Source of the DNA: JAIVHA01 sp965367295
Lineage (GTDB): Bacteria; Pseudomonadota; Gammaproteobacteria; DSM-19610
NCBI GenBank assembly: GCA_965367295.1
Contig: CBDUHN010000027.1
Span: 1-47,751, forward strand
Reading direction: 5' to 3'
DNA: 47,751 nucleotides
A model generated the notes under the pieces. It saw nothing but the letters and a program-made list of their open reading frames with translations. It searched no databases and had not been told where the DNA came from. The first letter of the stretch is position 1. Each line of letters begins with the position of its first letter. The position numbers and the translations under genes were made by a program. This document shows positions 1 to 8,699 of the stretch, piece by piece.

Positions 1-9
1 CTTTCTTTT

Positions 10-62
10 GGTTCGTTTTCTTTGGCGGGGCAAAGAAAATGAACCCGCCCGGCAAAGGGCGG
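10..62. repeat. Two adjacent hairpin-forming inverted repeats
   Basis: Arms at 10-24 and 31-45 pair over 15 bases with one mismatch around a 6-base loop. A second hairpin follows directly, with CCGCCC (45-50) pairing GGGCGG (57-62). The block lies just downstream of the minus-strand sugar kinase gene. It resembles the dispersed intergenic palindromes of many proteobacteria. It could also act as a transcription terminator, since the first arm is T-rich. No second copy was seen in this window. Confidence 0.6.
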
Positions 63-128
63 AAGGAAAGTCATGGAATGGCAGACAAACGAAAAAGAAC
101 ACCAACCGAATGAATACGGGCCTACAGC

Positions 129-1415
129 CTATTCTGCTTCCGGATTCACACCCCGTAACGCCAGCAGCGCCGCCCCATACGCCGCTTCCTGGTGCGTGGC
201 CTGTACCACCGGCACTCCCAGCTTGCGGGCACGGATTTGTGCCCAGGCCTCGTTTTTCGCGCCACCACCCACGGTGCGTACTTCACTGGGATAGGGTGCG
301 CCCAGGTCGGCCAGCAGCCGATAGCCGCGTGCCTCGATCTCTGCGATGCCTTCCAGCAGGCCCTGAAAAAAATGCGTCGGATCCTCGGGGACGGGCTCGA
401 TCCGTGGTGGCAGTTGCGGGTCCGCAATGGGAAAGCGCTCGCCAGTTGCACACAGCGGATAGTAGTCCAGCCCGGTGGGGACATCGGGTCGTAACCGCGG
501 GGTAAGTTCCGCCAGCTGTGCGCGGCTGAAATATTGCAGCAACACGGCGCCGCCGCTGTTGGAGGCGCCGCCAGCCAGCCAGCGGTCGCCGAGGCGATGG
601 CTGTAGATGCCGTACTCCGGGGCGAACACGGGCCGTTCGGTGATCACCTTCAGTACCAGAGTGCTGCCCAGGGAGGTCACCGCGGTGCCGGGTGTATGGG
701 CACCGGTTGCGAGCAAGCCGGCGATACTGTCGGTGGTGCCACTGACAATGCGGGTATGGGGCGCGAAGCCCCAGCGACTGGTGAGTTCCTCCCGCAGTTC
801 GCCGATGGGGGTGCCGGGTGGGACCACCCTGGGCAACAGCCCGAGTGGAATGCCCAGGGTGTCGAGCCAGTCCGGCCAGTTGCGCAGTTCGATGTCGTAG
901 CCGAGTTTCAGGGCGTTGTTCTCATCGCTGATATCCCAGTGGCCGGTGAGGCAGCCGGCAATCCAGTCGGCCTGGTGCAGCGCATGGCGTGCGGCGGCGG
1001 TATCCATGTGGTCCAGCAGGTAGAGCAGTTTGCTGAGGCTCGAAGAGGCGCCATGGGCGCCCGAGCGGGGTGGGGCGAGATTGTGGATGCGCCCGGCCTC
1101 CACACTGGCGCGGCTGTCGTTGTACATCAGTGCCGGTCCCAGCGGTCGGCCGACAGCATCGGTGAGCAGCAGGCTGGCGGAGGTGCCGTCGACGGCAATG
1201 GCCTGCACGTCTGTCGGAGAGATCTGCTGGCAGAGCGCGTCCAGCAGGCCCTGAGCCACCTCCCACCACAGGCCGGCATCCTGCTGCACCTGGGCATCCT
1301 CCCGCTCCGGGGCGGGCAGGGACCGCTGGAGGCTGGCCTGTTCCATGCCCTGCCCATCGATCACGCTGACTCGGCAGCCGGAGGTGCCGAGGTCGATGCC
1401 GAGGTAGAGGGGCAC
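129..1415 (-). CDS. FGGY-family carbohydrate kinase, possibly D-ribulokinase-like
   Basis: A 428-residue cytoplasmic sugar kinase that would transfer phosphate from ATP to a sugar or polyol. The N-terminus LGIDLGTSGCRVSVID is the phosphate-1 loop of the hexokinase/actin fold. VDGTSAS and YNDSRA follow near residues 95-125. The C-terminal half has GTTDSIAGLLATG and VTSLGSTL, then the adenosine-site motif VGGGAKNEAW. At 428 residues it is shorter than XylB or GlpK (about 480-500), and resembles the shorter ribulokinase-like branch found in cyanobacteria and plants. The start is GTG at 1415 with no strong ribosome site. It sits 15 bases after queF on the same strand, so the two may be co-transcribed. 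The substrate cannot be read from sequence; the family call is firm. Confidence 0.85.
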   Translation of the reverse strand: MPLYLGIDLGTSGCRVSVIDGQGMEQASLQRSLPAPEREDAQVQQDAGLWWEVAQGLLDALCQQISPTDVQAIAVDGTSASLLLTDAVGRPLGPALMYNDSRASVEAGRIHNLAPPRSGAHGASSSLSKLLYLLDHMDTAAARHALHQADWIAGCLTGHWDISDENNALKLGYDIELRNWPDWLDTLGIPLGLLPRVVPPGTPIGELREELTSRWGFAPHTRIVSGTTDSIAGLLATGAHTPGTAVTSLGSTLVLKVITERPVFAPEYGIYSHRLGDRWLAGGASNSGGAVLLQYFSRAQLAELTPRLRPDVPTGLDYYPLCATGERFPIADPQLPPRIEPVPEDPTHFFQGLLEGIAEIEARGYRLLADLGAPYPSEVRTVGGGAKNEAWAQIRARKLGVPVVQATHQEAAYGAALLALRGVNPEAE

Positions 1416-1430
1416 GGGGCGCAGGCTGCC

Positions 1431-1820
1431 CTAGGGCAGCTCGACCTTTGCCGGCGGGGTCCAGCCCGGTTTGCGGTGTTCGGCCACCACGGTGGTGTAG
1501 ACACCACCGCGCACGTTGAATTTGGCGGTCAGGCGCATGAAACGGGGTTCGGTGGCCTGGACCAGGTCGTCCAGGATGCGATTGGTGACGGCTTCATGGA
1601 AGGCGCCCTCGTCGCGGTAGGACCAGATGTAGAGCTTGAAGGCCTTCAACTCCACGCACCGGGCATCCGGCACATAATCCAGGTCCAGCAGGGCAAAGTC
1701 CGGCTGCCCCGTCTTCGGGCACAGGCAGGTGAACTCCGGGGTGTGGATGTGAATACTGTAGTCCCGGTCCGGCTGGGGATTTTCAAAGGTTTCTAGGGTC
1801 TTGCTGGGCTGTGTGGACAT
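1431..1820 (-). CDS. queF: NADPH-dependent 7-cyano-7-deazaguanine (preQ0) reductase
   Basis: QueF reduces the nitrile of preQ0 to preQ1 in queuosine tRNA modification. The 129-residue product is the short, single-domain type. FTCLCPKTGQPDFA (about residues 29-42) carries the cysteine that forms the thioimide with substrate, and ELKAFKLYIWSYRDEGAFHE is the family's QueF motif for NADPH binding. FNVRGGVYTTV near the C-terminus also fits. The ATG at 1820 was chosen because the homologous region begins shortly after it. The open frame runs on to 1913, but that part is unlike QueF. No preQ1 riboswitch was recognised in the 130 bases upstream. It is divergent from smc. Confidence 0.93.
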   Translation of the reverse strand: MSTQPSKTLETFENPQPDRDYSIHIHTPEFTCLCPKTGQPDFALLDLDYVPDARCVELKAFKLYIWSYRDEGAFHEAVTNRILDDLVQATEPRFMRLTAKFNVRGGVYTTVVAEHRKPGWTPPAKVELP

Positions 1821-1886
1821 GGTTTCCCGATACTCGCTGCATATGGACCGCAACAGGGGTAATTCCCTGCCCGGCCGGGGTTCGTA

Positions 1887-1902
1887 GCCTGCCGCGGCAG
1901 GC
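1887..1902. repeat. Perfect 16-base palindrome between queF and smc
   Basis: GCCTGCCGCGGCAGGC reads identically on both strands. It lies in the divergent queF/smc intergenic region, about 15 bases before the putative smc -35 box. It could be an operator or a cruciform-forming site. No regulator is suggested by the sequence. Confidence 0.5.
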
Positions 1903-1915
1903 GCTAATGTCAAGC

Positions 1916-1944
1916 TTGTATCTTACAACAGGCGCCGGTATCTT
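1916..1944 (+). promoter_or_regulatory. Putative sigma-70 promoter of smc
   Basis: TTGTAT (1916-1921), a 17-base spacer, and TATCTT (1939-1944) fit a housekeeping promoter. The predicted start would be within a few bases of the smc ATG at 1953, giving a very short or absent leader. Sequence match only. Confidence 0.4.
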
Positions 1945-1952
1945 CGCGCACC

Positions 1953-4900
1953 ATGCGACTCAGTAAAATCAAACTCGCCGGCTTCAAATCTTTCGTCGAC
2001 CCCACCACCATTCATTTCCCCAGCAACCTGGTGGGGATCGTGGGGCCGAACGGGTGCGGCAAATCCAACACCATCGACGCGGTGCGCTGGGTCATGGGCG
2101 AGTCTTCCGCCAAGCACCTGCGTGGCGAATCCATGGCCGACGTCATTTTCAATGGCTCCACGGGGCGCAAACCGGTGGGACAGGCTGGCATCGAGCTGGT
2201 ATTCGACAACAGTGACGGTGGTCTCGGCGGCCAGTATGCCCAGTACAGCGAGATTTCCATCAAGCGCCAGGTCTCGCGCGATGGGCAGTCGTCCTATTTC
2301 CTCAACGGCGCACGCTGCCGCCGCCGCGACATCACTGATATCTTTCTCGGCACCGGCCTGGGGCCGCGCAGTTACTCCATTATCGAGCAGGGCATGATCT
2401 CGCGCCTCATCGAGGCCCGGCCCGAGGACCTGCGGGTGTTCCTGGAAGAGGCTGCCGGCATTTCCAAATACAAGGAGCGCCGCCGCGAAACCGAAAACCG
2501 CATGCGCCATACCACCGAGAACCTGTCGCGTCTCAATGACCTGCGCGAGGAACTCGAAAAGCAGCTGGAAAAGCTCAACCGCCAGGCGCGCACTGCGGAA
2601 AAATTCAAGGAGCTGCGTGACCAGGAGCGGCGCGTAAAGGCTGAACTGCTGACCCTGCGCTACGGCAACCTGCAGGGCCAGAATGAACAGCACCAGCGCG
2701 AGATCGCTGAGCAGGAAACCATGCTCGAAGCGGCCATTGCCGCCCAACGCGCCGTGGAAGCGGGCATGGAGAAGAACCGCGAGGAACACGTGGAATTTTC
2801 CGAGGTGTTCAACGAGGTGCAGGGCCGCTACTACGAACTCGGGGCCGAGGTGGCCCGCGTAGAACAGGCCATCCAGCACAGCAAGGAAACCCGTCAGCGC
2901 CAGCAGCAGGAGCTGTCCCAGACCGAGGATGCCTGGAACGAGGTCGAGGCGCACATCCGCATCGATACCCAGCGGCTGGAAGACCTGCAACAGGAACTGC
3001 TGGAGCTGGAACCGGAACTGGAACAGCTGCGCGAGCGCGCCGAGACCTCCAGCGAGGCCCTGGTCGAGGCCGAGCAGGCCATGCACACCTGGCAGACCGA
3101 ATGGGACGATTTCAACCGCCGCGCCGCCGCCCCGGCCCAGACCGCCGAGGTCGAGCGCACCCGCATCAATCACCTGGAACGCCAGTTACAGCAGCAGACC
3201 CAGCGTCTGGAGCGTCAGCAACAGGAACAGCAGGGTTTGTCCAGCGCCGCACTGCAGCAGGAAATCGAGTCCCTCACTGAACAGGAGCTGGAAAAGGAGG
3301 CCCGCGCCCAGCAGCTGCAGGATGAACTCGAACAGGTCCGGGGGCGCATCGAGGGTCTGCGTGAACAGGTGCAGCGGCACAATACCGAACTGAACGACTC
3401 CCGTGGCCAGCAGCAGGATCTACGGGGTCGCCTGGCATCCCTGGAGGCGTTGCAGCAGGCCGCCCTGGGCAAGGGTTCCGGCGCCATTACCGACTGGCTC
3501 GAGTCCCGGGGACTGGCCCAGGCACCGCGCCTGGCCCAGCAACTGAGTGTCGAGACCGGTTGGGAACGGGCCGTGGAAACCGTGTTGGGCTCCTACCTGC
3601 AGGCGGTCTGTGTCGAGGGCATGGAACAGGTCACCGAATGGCTCGACAGCCTGGAGCAGGGTGCCCTGACGCTGGTGGATACCCGTGCCCAGACGGGGTC
3701 GGGCAGTGGCAATGCGGACCTGGTGCCGTTGCTGTCCAAGGTGAAGGCGGACTGGGCGCTCGACGGTCTGCTTGGCGGTGTCTATGTGGCAGACAGCCTT
3801 GGTCAGGCACTGTCCCTGCGGGGCCGATTGCAGCCGCAGGAATCCATCGTCACCCCTGAGGGCATCTGGCTGGCCGGTAGCTGGTTGCGGGTGGCCCGTG
3901 ATGAAGATGAACGGGCCGGTGTGCTCGGGCGCGAAAAAGATATCAGTACCGCCCAGGCGGCTCTGGCCGAGGCCGAAGAGGCGATTGCCCAATACCAGGA
4001 AGCGCTCGACCGCGCCCGGGATGATCTGCAGGAAGCGGAACGGCGTCGCGACGAACTGCAAGTGGAGGTCAACCAGGCCCATCGCGCCCACAGTGAAACC
4101 CGTGCCCAGCTCGGCGCCCGCCGTTCACGGCTCGACCAGGTGCAGGGGCGCATTCAGGCGCTGACGGCGGAAATCGACGAACTGCAGCAGCAACAGGCCC
4201 GCGACACCGAGGAACACGCGGTGGCCCGTTCCCGCTTACACGAGGCCCTGGGCGCCATGGAAACCCTGGCCCAGGAACGCGAGCAGCGCGCCGCCCAGCG
4301 CGAGACCCTGCGCCGCACCCTGGACGAGACCCGGGCCCAGGCCCAGTCCGACCGCGAGGGTGCCCACGGCATCTCGCTGAAGATCGAGACCATGCGCACG
4401 GTGCAGGAAAACACCCGTCATAACCTGGAACGCATGCGCACCCAGGAAACCCACCTGCAGCAGCGCCGTGACGAATTGCGCACGGCCCTGGAAGGGGGCA
4501 GTGAGCCCCTGCAGCAGATGGAACAGGAGCTGGCCCAGGCATTGTCCCGGCGCCGTGAAGTGGAGGGCAATCTGGCCGAGGCACGGCGCAAGGTTGAGGC
4601 GATCGAGCATGAACTGCGCAACCAGGAACAGGATCGCGGCAACAAGGAACGCGCCGCCCAGGACCTGCGCGAGGCCGTGAGCCAGGCGCGCATCTCCTCG
4701 CAGGAGATCAAGGTGCGCAGCCAGACCCTGCTGGAGCAGCTGCAGGAAACCGGCTTCGAGCTGGAGGCCCTGCGCCAGGAACTGCCGGAAGAGGCCAATG
4801 TCCAGGGCTGGGAAGAGGAGGCGGAACGCATCTCCCAGCGCATCCAGCGTCTCGGCCCCATCAACCTGGCGGCCATCGAGGAATTCACGGAGCAAAGCGA

Positions 4901-5465
4901 GCGCAAGCAGTACCTGGATGCGCAGCACAAGGATGTTACCGATGCGCTGGAAACCCTGGAAAACGCCATCCACAAGATCGATCGTGAGACCCGCACCCGT
5001 TTCAAGGAAACCTTCGATAAGGTCAATGCCGGTATCCAGGAGCTGTTCCCGCGCCTGTTCGGCGGCGGTCACGCCTACCTGGAGCTGACCGGCGAGGACC
5101 TGCTCGATACCGGAGTCACCGTCATGGCGCGCCCTCCGGGCAAGCGCAACAGCACCATTCACCTGTTGTCCGGCGGGGAGAAGGCCCTCACCGCCGTGGC
5201 GCTGGTGTTTTCCATCTTCCGTCTCAATCCTTCGCCCTTCTGTATGCTGGACGAAGTGGATGCACCTCTGGATGATGCCAACGTGGGACGTTTCTGCGAC
5301 ATGGTGAAGGAGATGTCCGAAACCGTACAGTTCATCTTCATCACTCACAACAAGATCACCATGGAGCTGTCCAATCAGCTCACCGGGGTGACCATGCACG
5401 AGCCCGGGGTATCGCGACTGGTGGCGGTGGATGTGGAAGAAGCCGTACAGATGGCGGCGATGTAA
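1953..5465 (+). CDS. smc: Chromosome segregation ATPase SMC
   Basis: The 1170-residue SMC condensin subunit compacts and individualises sister chromosomes, normally with ScpA and ScpB (not in this window). The N-terminal ATPase half has Walker A GPNGCGKSN at residues 31-39. Long glutamine- and glutamate-rich coiled coils follow (about 170-500 and 660-1000). They flank a hinge near 500-660 that starts around GKGSGAITDWLESRG. The C-terminal half has the ABC signature LLSGGEK (1071-1077) and Walker B with LDEVD at 1099-1103. Length is normal for the family. The order smc-zipA-ligA on one strand is conserved in gammaproteobacteria. Very long open frames on the opposite strand (for example 1923-3173 and 4236-5399) are coding shadows. 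Confidence 0.98.
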   Translation: MRLSKIKLAGFKSFVDPTTIHFPSNLVGIVGPNGCGKSNTIDAVRWVMGESSAKHLRGESMADVIFNGSTGRKPVGQAGIELVFDNSDGGLGGQYAQYSEISIKRQVSRDGQSSYFLNGARCRRRDITDIFLGTGLGPRSYSIIEQGMISRLIEARPEDLRVFLEEAAGISKYKERRRETENRMRHTTENLSRLNDLREELEKQLEKLNRQARTAEKFKELRDQERRVKAELLTLRYGNLQGQNEQHQREIAEQETMLEAAIAAQRAVEAGMEKNREEHVEFSEVFNEVQGRYYELGAEVARVEQAIQHSKETRQRQQQELSQTEDAWNEVEAHIRIDTQRLEDLQQELLELEPELEQLRERAETSSEALVEAEQAMHTWQTEWDDFNRRAAAPAQTAEVERTRINHLERQLQQQTQRLERQQQEQQGLSSAALQQEIESLTEQELEKEARAQQLQDELEQVRGRIEGLREQVQRHNTELNDSRGQQQDLRGRLASLEALQQAALGKGSGAITDWLESRGLAQAPRLAQQLSVETGWERAVETVLGSYLQAVCVEGMEQVTEWLDSLEQGALTLVDTRAQTGSGSGNADLVPLLSKVKADWALDGLLGGVYVADSLGQALSLRGRLQPQESIVTPEGIWLAGSWLRVARDEDERAGVLGREKDISTAQAALAEAEEAIAQYQEALDRARDDLQEAERRRDELQVEVNQAHRAHSETRAQLGARRSRLDQVQGRIQALTAEIDELQQQQARDTEEHAVARSRLHEALGAMETLAQEREQRAAQRETLRRTLDETRAQAQSDREGAHGISLKIETMRTVQENTRHNLERMRTQETHLQQRRDELRTALEGGSEPLQQMEQELAQALSRRREVEGNLAEARRKVEAIEHELRNQEQDRGNKERAAQDLREAVSQARISSQEIKVRSQTLLEQLQETGFELEALRQELPEEANVQGWEEEAERISQRIQRLGPINLAAIEEFTEQSERKQYLDAQHKDVTDALETLENAIHKIDRETRTRFKETFDKVNAGIQELFPRLFGGGHAYLELTGEDLLDTGVTVMARPPGKRNSTIHLLSGGEKALTAVALVFSIFRLNPSPFCMLDEVDAPLDDANVGRFCDMVKEMSETVQFIFITHNKITMELSNQLTGVTMHEPGVSRLVAVDVEEAVQMAAM

Positions 5466-5471
5466 TCCGGC

Positions 5472-5499
5472 TTGATGCGTCAGGGCAATACATTAGAAT
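5472..5499 (+). promoter_or_regulatory. Putative sigma-70 promoter of zipA
   Basis: TTGATG (5472-5477), a 16-base spacer and TAGAAT (5494-5499) lie in the smc-zipA gap, 65 bases before the zipA start. This would allow zipA, and perhaps ligA, to be expressed independently of smc. Confidence 0.45.
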
Positions 5500-5564
5500 C
5501 TTCATTACACATTTGTGCAGGGTCGGTCTGACCCGCGCACGACGACTGGCAACGGAAATAAAGA

Positions 5565-6338
5565 ATGGATGGTCTGCGACTGATCCTGTTGATACTGGGT
5601 GCGGTAGTGGTGATCGGGGTATATCTGTTTGCCCGGGGCCAGAGTCGCCGCAAGGTGCGCAGTCAGGCGCGATCGGAACTATCCCGGGAACCGGTGATCG
5701 AGCTGGAGGATGCCTTGCTGGAGGCCGACCCGGATGAAGCCCTGGTGGAAGAAGAGTTGACCCGCATGGAAGCGACGCTGCGGGATACACCGTATGCTGG
5801 CGCGGTGGAGGTTCCTGCCGAGCCCGTGGTGATCGCCCCCAGCAGGTCGAATGCCATCGGCAAAAAAACACCACCGGCAACGGCCGCTGTCCCGCCACGG
5901 CAGGAGAAGATCATTGCCCTGCATGTGATTGCGCCCGCCCACACACCGTTTCGCGGCAAGGATCTGCTCAAGGCCTTCGAACTGGCCGCCCTGCAATTCG
6001 GAGCCATGAAGATCTATCACCGCATGATGCCCGTGGATGGGGGATTGCAGGATGCCTATTTCGTTGCCAACCTGGTAGAACCCGGCATGTTCGATCCCGC
6101 CCACATGGATACCTTCACCACGCCCGGCATCTCCCTGTTTCTGCAGTTGCCCGGCCCCGTCGAGGGTGTGCTGGCGCTGGATGATATGGTGGAAACGGCA
6201 AAGCTGCTGGCCAGCGAGCTGAATGGCGAACTACGGGATGAAACCCGCAGCATGCTGAGCAAACAGCGCATCGAACATCTGCGCAGCGAAGTACTGGAAT
6301 TCGAACGTAAGCTGCGCATCCAGCGCGCCAGGGCCTGA
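5565..6338 (+). CDS. zipA: Cell division protein ZipA
   Basis: ZipA is the inner-membrane anchor that tethers and bundles FtsZ at the division ring. The 257-residue product opens with a membrane span (GLRLILLILGAVVVIGVYLF, residues 3-22) followed by a basic stop RGQSRRK. A charged, alanine/proline-rich linker runs from about 30 to 120. The C-terminal globular FtsZ-binding domain (about 123-245) includes IIALHVIAP, GKDLLKAFELAALQFGAMKIYHR and FTTPGISLFLQLPGP. Length and layout match the family. The linker is shorter than in E. coli ZipA (328 residues). The ATG at 5565 follows a GGAAATAAAG ribosome site. The smc-zipA-ligA order supports the call. Confidence 0.95.
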   Translation: MDGLRLILLILGAVVVIGVYLFARGQSRRKVRSQARSELSREPVIELEDALLEADPDEALVEEELTRMEATLRDTPYAGAVEVPAEPVVIAPSRSNAIGKKTPPATAAVPPRQEKIIALHVIAPAHTPFRGKDLLKAFELAALQFGAMKIYHRMMPVDGGLQDAYFVANLVEPGMFDPAHMDTFTTPGISLFLQLPGPVEGVLALDDMVETAKLLASELNGELRDETRSMLSKQRIEHLRSEVLEFERKLRIQRARA

Positions 6339-6491
6339 GCCTCCGTCCCGGGCGTATGGTGGCTTCCTCGTTGCGTAATCATGGTCCAACACGGATGAGC
6401 ACGGCTAAACGACATCATTCGCGATCTTATCCATGTTCATCCATGGTCTGTTCAATGTTGTCGGCCCCTTTGTCGCGGGCACTATCCTGCG

Positions 6492-8507
6492 ATGAGTAAG
6501 GCGCGGGACCTGCAGCGCATCAATGAACTGCGCACCCAGCTGCAGCATCACAATCATCTCTACTACGTCCTCGATTCCCCCGAGATTCCCGACGCGCAAT
6601 ACGATCGTCTGCTGCGCGAGTTGCAGGTGCTGGAAGCCCAATACCCGGAGCAGGTTACCGCGGATTCCCCCACCCAGCGGGTGGGTGCTGAACCACTGAA
6701 GTCTTTTGGCACGGTTCGCCATGAGTTACCGATGCTGTCGCTGGACAATGCCTTCAGCGAAGCGGAGATGGCCGACTTTGATCGGCGCGTATGTGAGCGG
6801 CTGGAAGTGGAAACGGTGGCGTATGCAGCCGAACCGAAACTCGACGGGCTGGCGGTCAGTTTGTTGTATGAAGACGGTATGCTGGCCAGAGGCGCTACCC
6901 GTGGCGATGGTACTACCGGCGAGGATATCACCCGGAATGTACGCACCATTCCTTCGGTGCCATTGCGCCTGATGGGCAGCCACATTCCCTCATTACTGGA
7001 GGTACGTGGCGAGGTATTTATGTCCCACAAGGGGTTTGCGCAACTCAATGAGCTGGCGGATGCGCGGGGGCAGAAACGCTTCGTCAACCCACGCAATGCC
7101 GCCGCTGGTTCCCTGCGCCAGCTCGATCCGCGCATCACCGCGGAGCGGCCGCTGGAAATCTACTGCTATGGAGTCGGGCGCATGGAAGGATATGCCACAC
7201 CGGCTACCCACAGTGAAACCCTGGCATTGCTGAAAACCTGGGGTCTGCGGGTGTATGCCGGTGTGGATGTCGTGCAGGGCTTGATGGGTTGCCATCAATA
7301 TTACAACGCCATGGAGCAACGTCGCGCACAACTGCCCTTTGATATCGATGGTGTGGTGTTCAAGGTGGACCGCCTCGATCAGCAGCGTGAGCTTGGATTT
7401 GTGGCCCGCGCCCCACGCTGGGCCATCGCCCGTAAATTCCCCGCCCAGGAAGAGATGACCCGGGTGCTGGACATCGATGTACAGGTTGGCCGCACCGGGG
7501 CCATCACGCCGGTGGCGCGGCTGGAGCCGGTATTTGTCGGTGGCGTGACGGTGACCAATGCCACGTTGCACAACGAGGACGAAGTGAAGCGTAAGGATGT
7601 GCGCGTCGGCGATACGGTGCTGGTGCGCCGGGCCGGTGATGTGATTCCCGAAGTGGTGCAGGTGGTGCTGAGCCAGCGTCCGGATGATGCACGGGCCTTT
7701 GTAATGCCGACGCAGTGCCCGGTGTGTGGTTCGGAGGTGGAAAAACCAACAGGGGAAGCGGTGGCCCGCTGCAGCGGCGGACTCTATTGTGCCGCCCAGC
7801 GCAAGGAAGCCATCAAGCATTTCGCCTCGCGCCGGGCCATGGATGTCGAGGGGCTGGGTGACAAACTGGTGGAACAGCTGGTGGAGCAGAGACTGATCGA
7901 GGATGTGGCCGATCTGTATCGATTAACAGTAGAGCAGCTTGCCGGCCTGGAACGTATGGGCGAGAAATCGGCTGCCAATCTCGTCGCGGCGCTGGAAAAG
8001 AGCAAGCAAACCTCCTTTGAACGTTTCCTGTTCGCACTTGGTATCCGCGAAGTGGGCGAGGCCACGGCGCAGGTGCTGGCGCGGGAGTTCGGTGATCTCG
8101 ATGCCCTGATGCAGGCGGACGAGGAACGGCTGAAGCAGGTACGGGATGTGGGGCCGGTGGTGGCCACCCATATCGCGGCCTTTTTTCGCCAGCCGCATAA
8201 CCTGGAGGTGATCGACAAGCTGCGCCATATCGCCAGGATAGAATTCCCGGTTGTGGAAGTACCTGCCGCCGGGGAGCAGATCCTGGCTGGCAAGACCTTT
8301 GTGCTGACCGGTACCCTCAGTGGCATGACCCGTACCGAAGCCAAGGAGCGCCTGCAGGCGCTGGGGGCCAAGGTCAGCGGCAGTGTATCGAAGAAAACCG
8401 ATTATGTAGTGGCCGGTGCCGATACCGGTTCCAAACTTGCCAGGGCGCAGGAATTGGGGATCGTAGTACTTTCGGAGCAGGAGATGCTGGATCTCCTGAA
8501 TACCTGA
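6492..8507 (+). CDS. ligA: NAD+-dependent DNA ligase LigA
   Basis: LigA seals nicks in replication and repair using NAD+. The 671-residue product has the full domain order. The N-terminal NMN-binding Ia domain includes LRTQLQHHNHLYYVLDSPEIPDA. The adenylation domain has the catalytic lysine in KLDG (K116). The OB fold carries the RTGAITPVARLEPV region. A zinc finger follows with CPVCG and two further cysteines (about residues 409-432). Helix-hairpin-helix repeats come next, and a C-terminal BRCT domain spans about 593-671 (GKTFVLTGTLSGMTRTEAKE). Length matches the family. The gap of about 150 bases after zipA shows no obvious promoter or terminator. Confidence 0.98.
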   Translation: MSKARDLQRINELRTQLQHHNHLYYVLDSPEIPDAQYDRLLRELQVLEAQYPEQVTADSPTQRVGAEPLKSFGTVRHELPMLSLDNAFSEAEMADFDRRVCERLEVETVAYAAEPKLDGLAVSLLYEDGMLARGATRGDGTTGEDITRNVRTIPSVPLRLMGSHIPSLLEVRGEVFMSHKGFAQLNELADARGQKRFVNPRNAAAGSLRQLDPRITAERPLEIYCYGVGRMEGYATPATHSETLALLKTWGLRVYAGVDVVQGLMGCHQYYNAMEQRRAQLPFDIDGVVFKVDRLDQQRELGFVARAPRWAIARKFPAQEEMTRVLDIDVQVGRTGAITPVARLEPVFVGGVTVTNATLHNEDEVKRKDVRVGDTVLVRRAGDVIPEVVQVVLSQRPDDARAFVMPTQCPVCGSEVEKPTGEAVARCSGGLYCAAQRKEAIKHFASRRAMDVEGLGDKLVEQLVEQRLIEDVADLYRLTVEQLAGLERMGEKSAANLVAALEKSKQTSFERFLFALGIREVGEATAQVLAREFGDLDALMQADEERLKQVRDVGPVVATHIAAFFRQPHNLEVIDKLRHIARIEFPVVEVPAAGEQILAGKTFVLTGTLSGMTRTEAKERLQALGAKVSGSVSKKTDYVVAGADTGSKLARAQELGIVVLSEQEMLDLLNT

Positions 8508-8699
8508 TCCTCGTAACACCGGAGCATGGCGGATACGCCACGCCTCACCTGGATTCGCTTTCACCGGGCTGAATCCGGCACTTGATTTTTCACTGCAACA
8601 TTCCGATATGTTATGTACCTGCATCTATAGATGGCAGGAATTACACTGCCAGCGCCCACTGGCGTGCTTCACCTTTTCAAGGCTACACTGAAAAACAGG

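Noticed and set aside
534..1796. A 420-codon open frame on the plus strand opposite the sugar kinase and queF
   Set aside because: It is antisense to two well-supported genes, has a low-complexity Gly/Ala/Val/Gln composition and no recognisable domain. GC-rich codon bias leaves such shadow frames open.
1923..3173. A 416-codon minus-strand frame opposite smc, with similar ones at 3420-4091 and 4236-5399
   Set aside because: Leu/Phe/Gln-rich mirror of the SMC coiled coil with no family signature; smc is certain on the other strand.
8631..8699. Upstream in-frame start extending RelA by 23 residues
   Set aside because: No ribosome site before 8631 and the extra residues do not resemble RelA; the start at 8700 gives a normal N-terminus.
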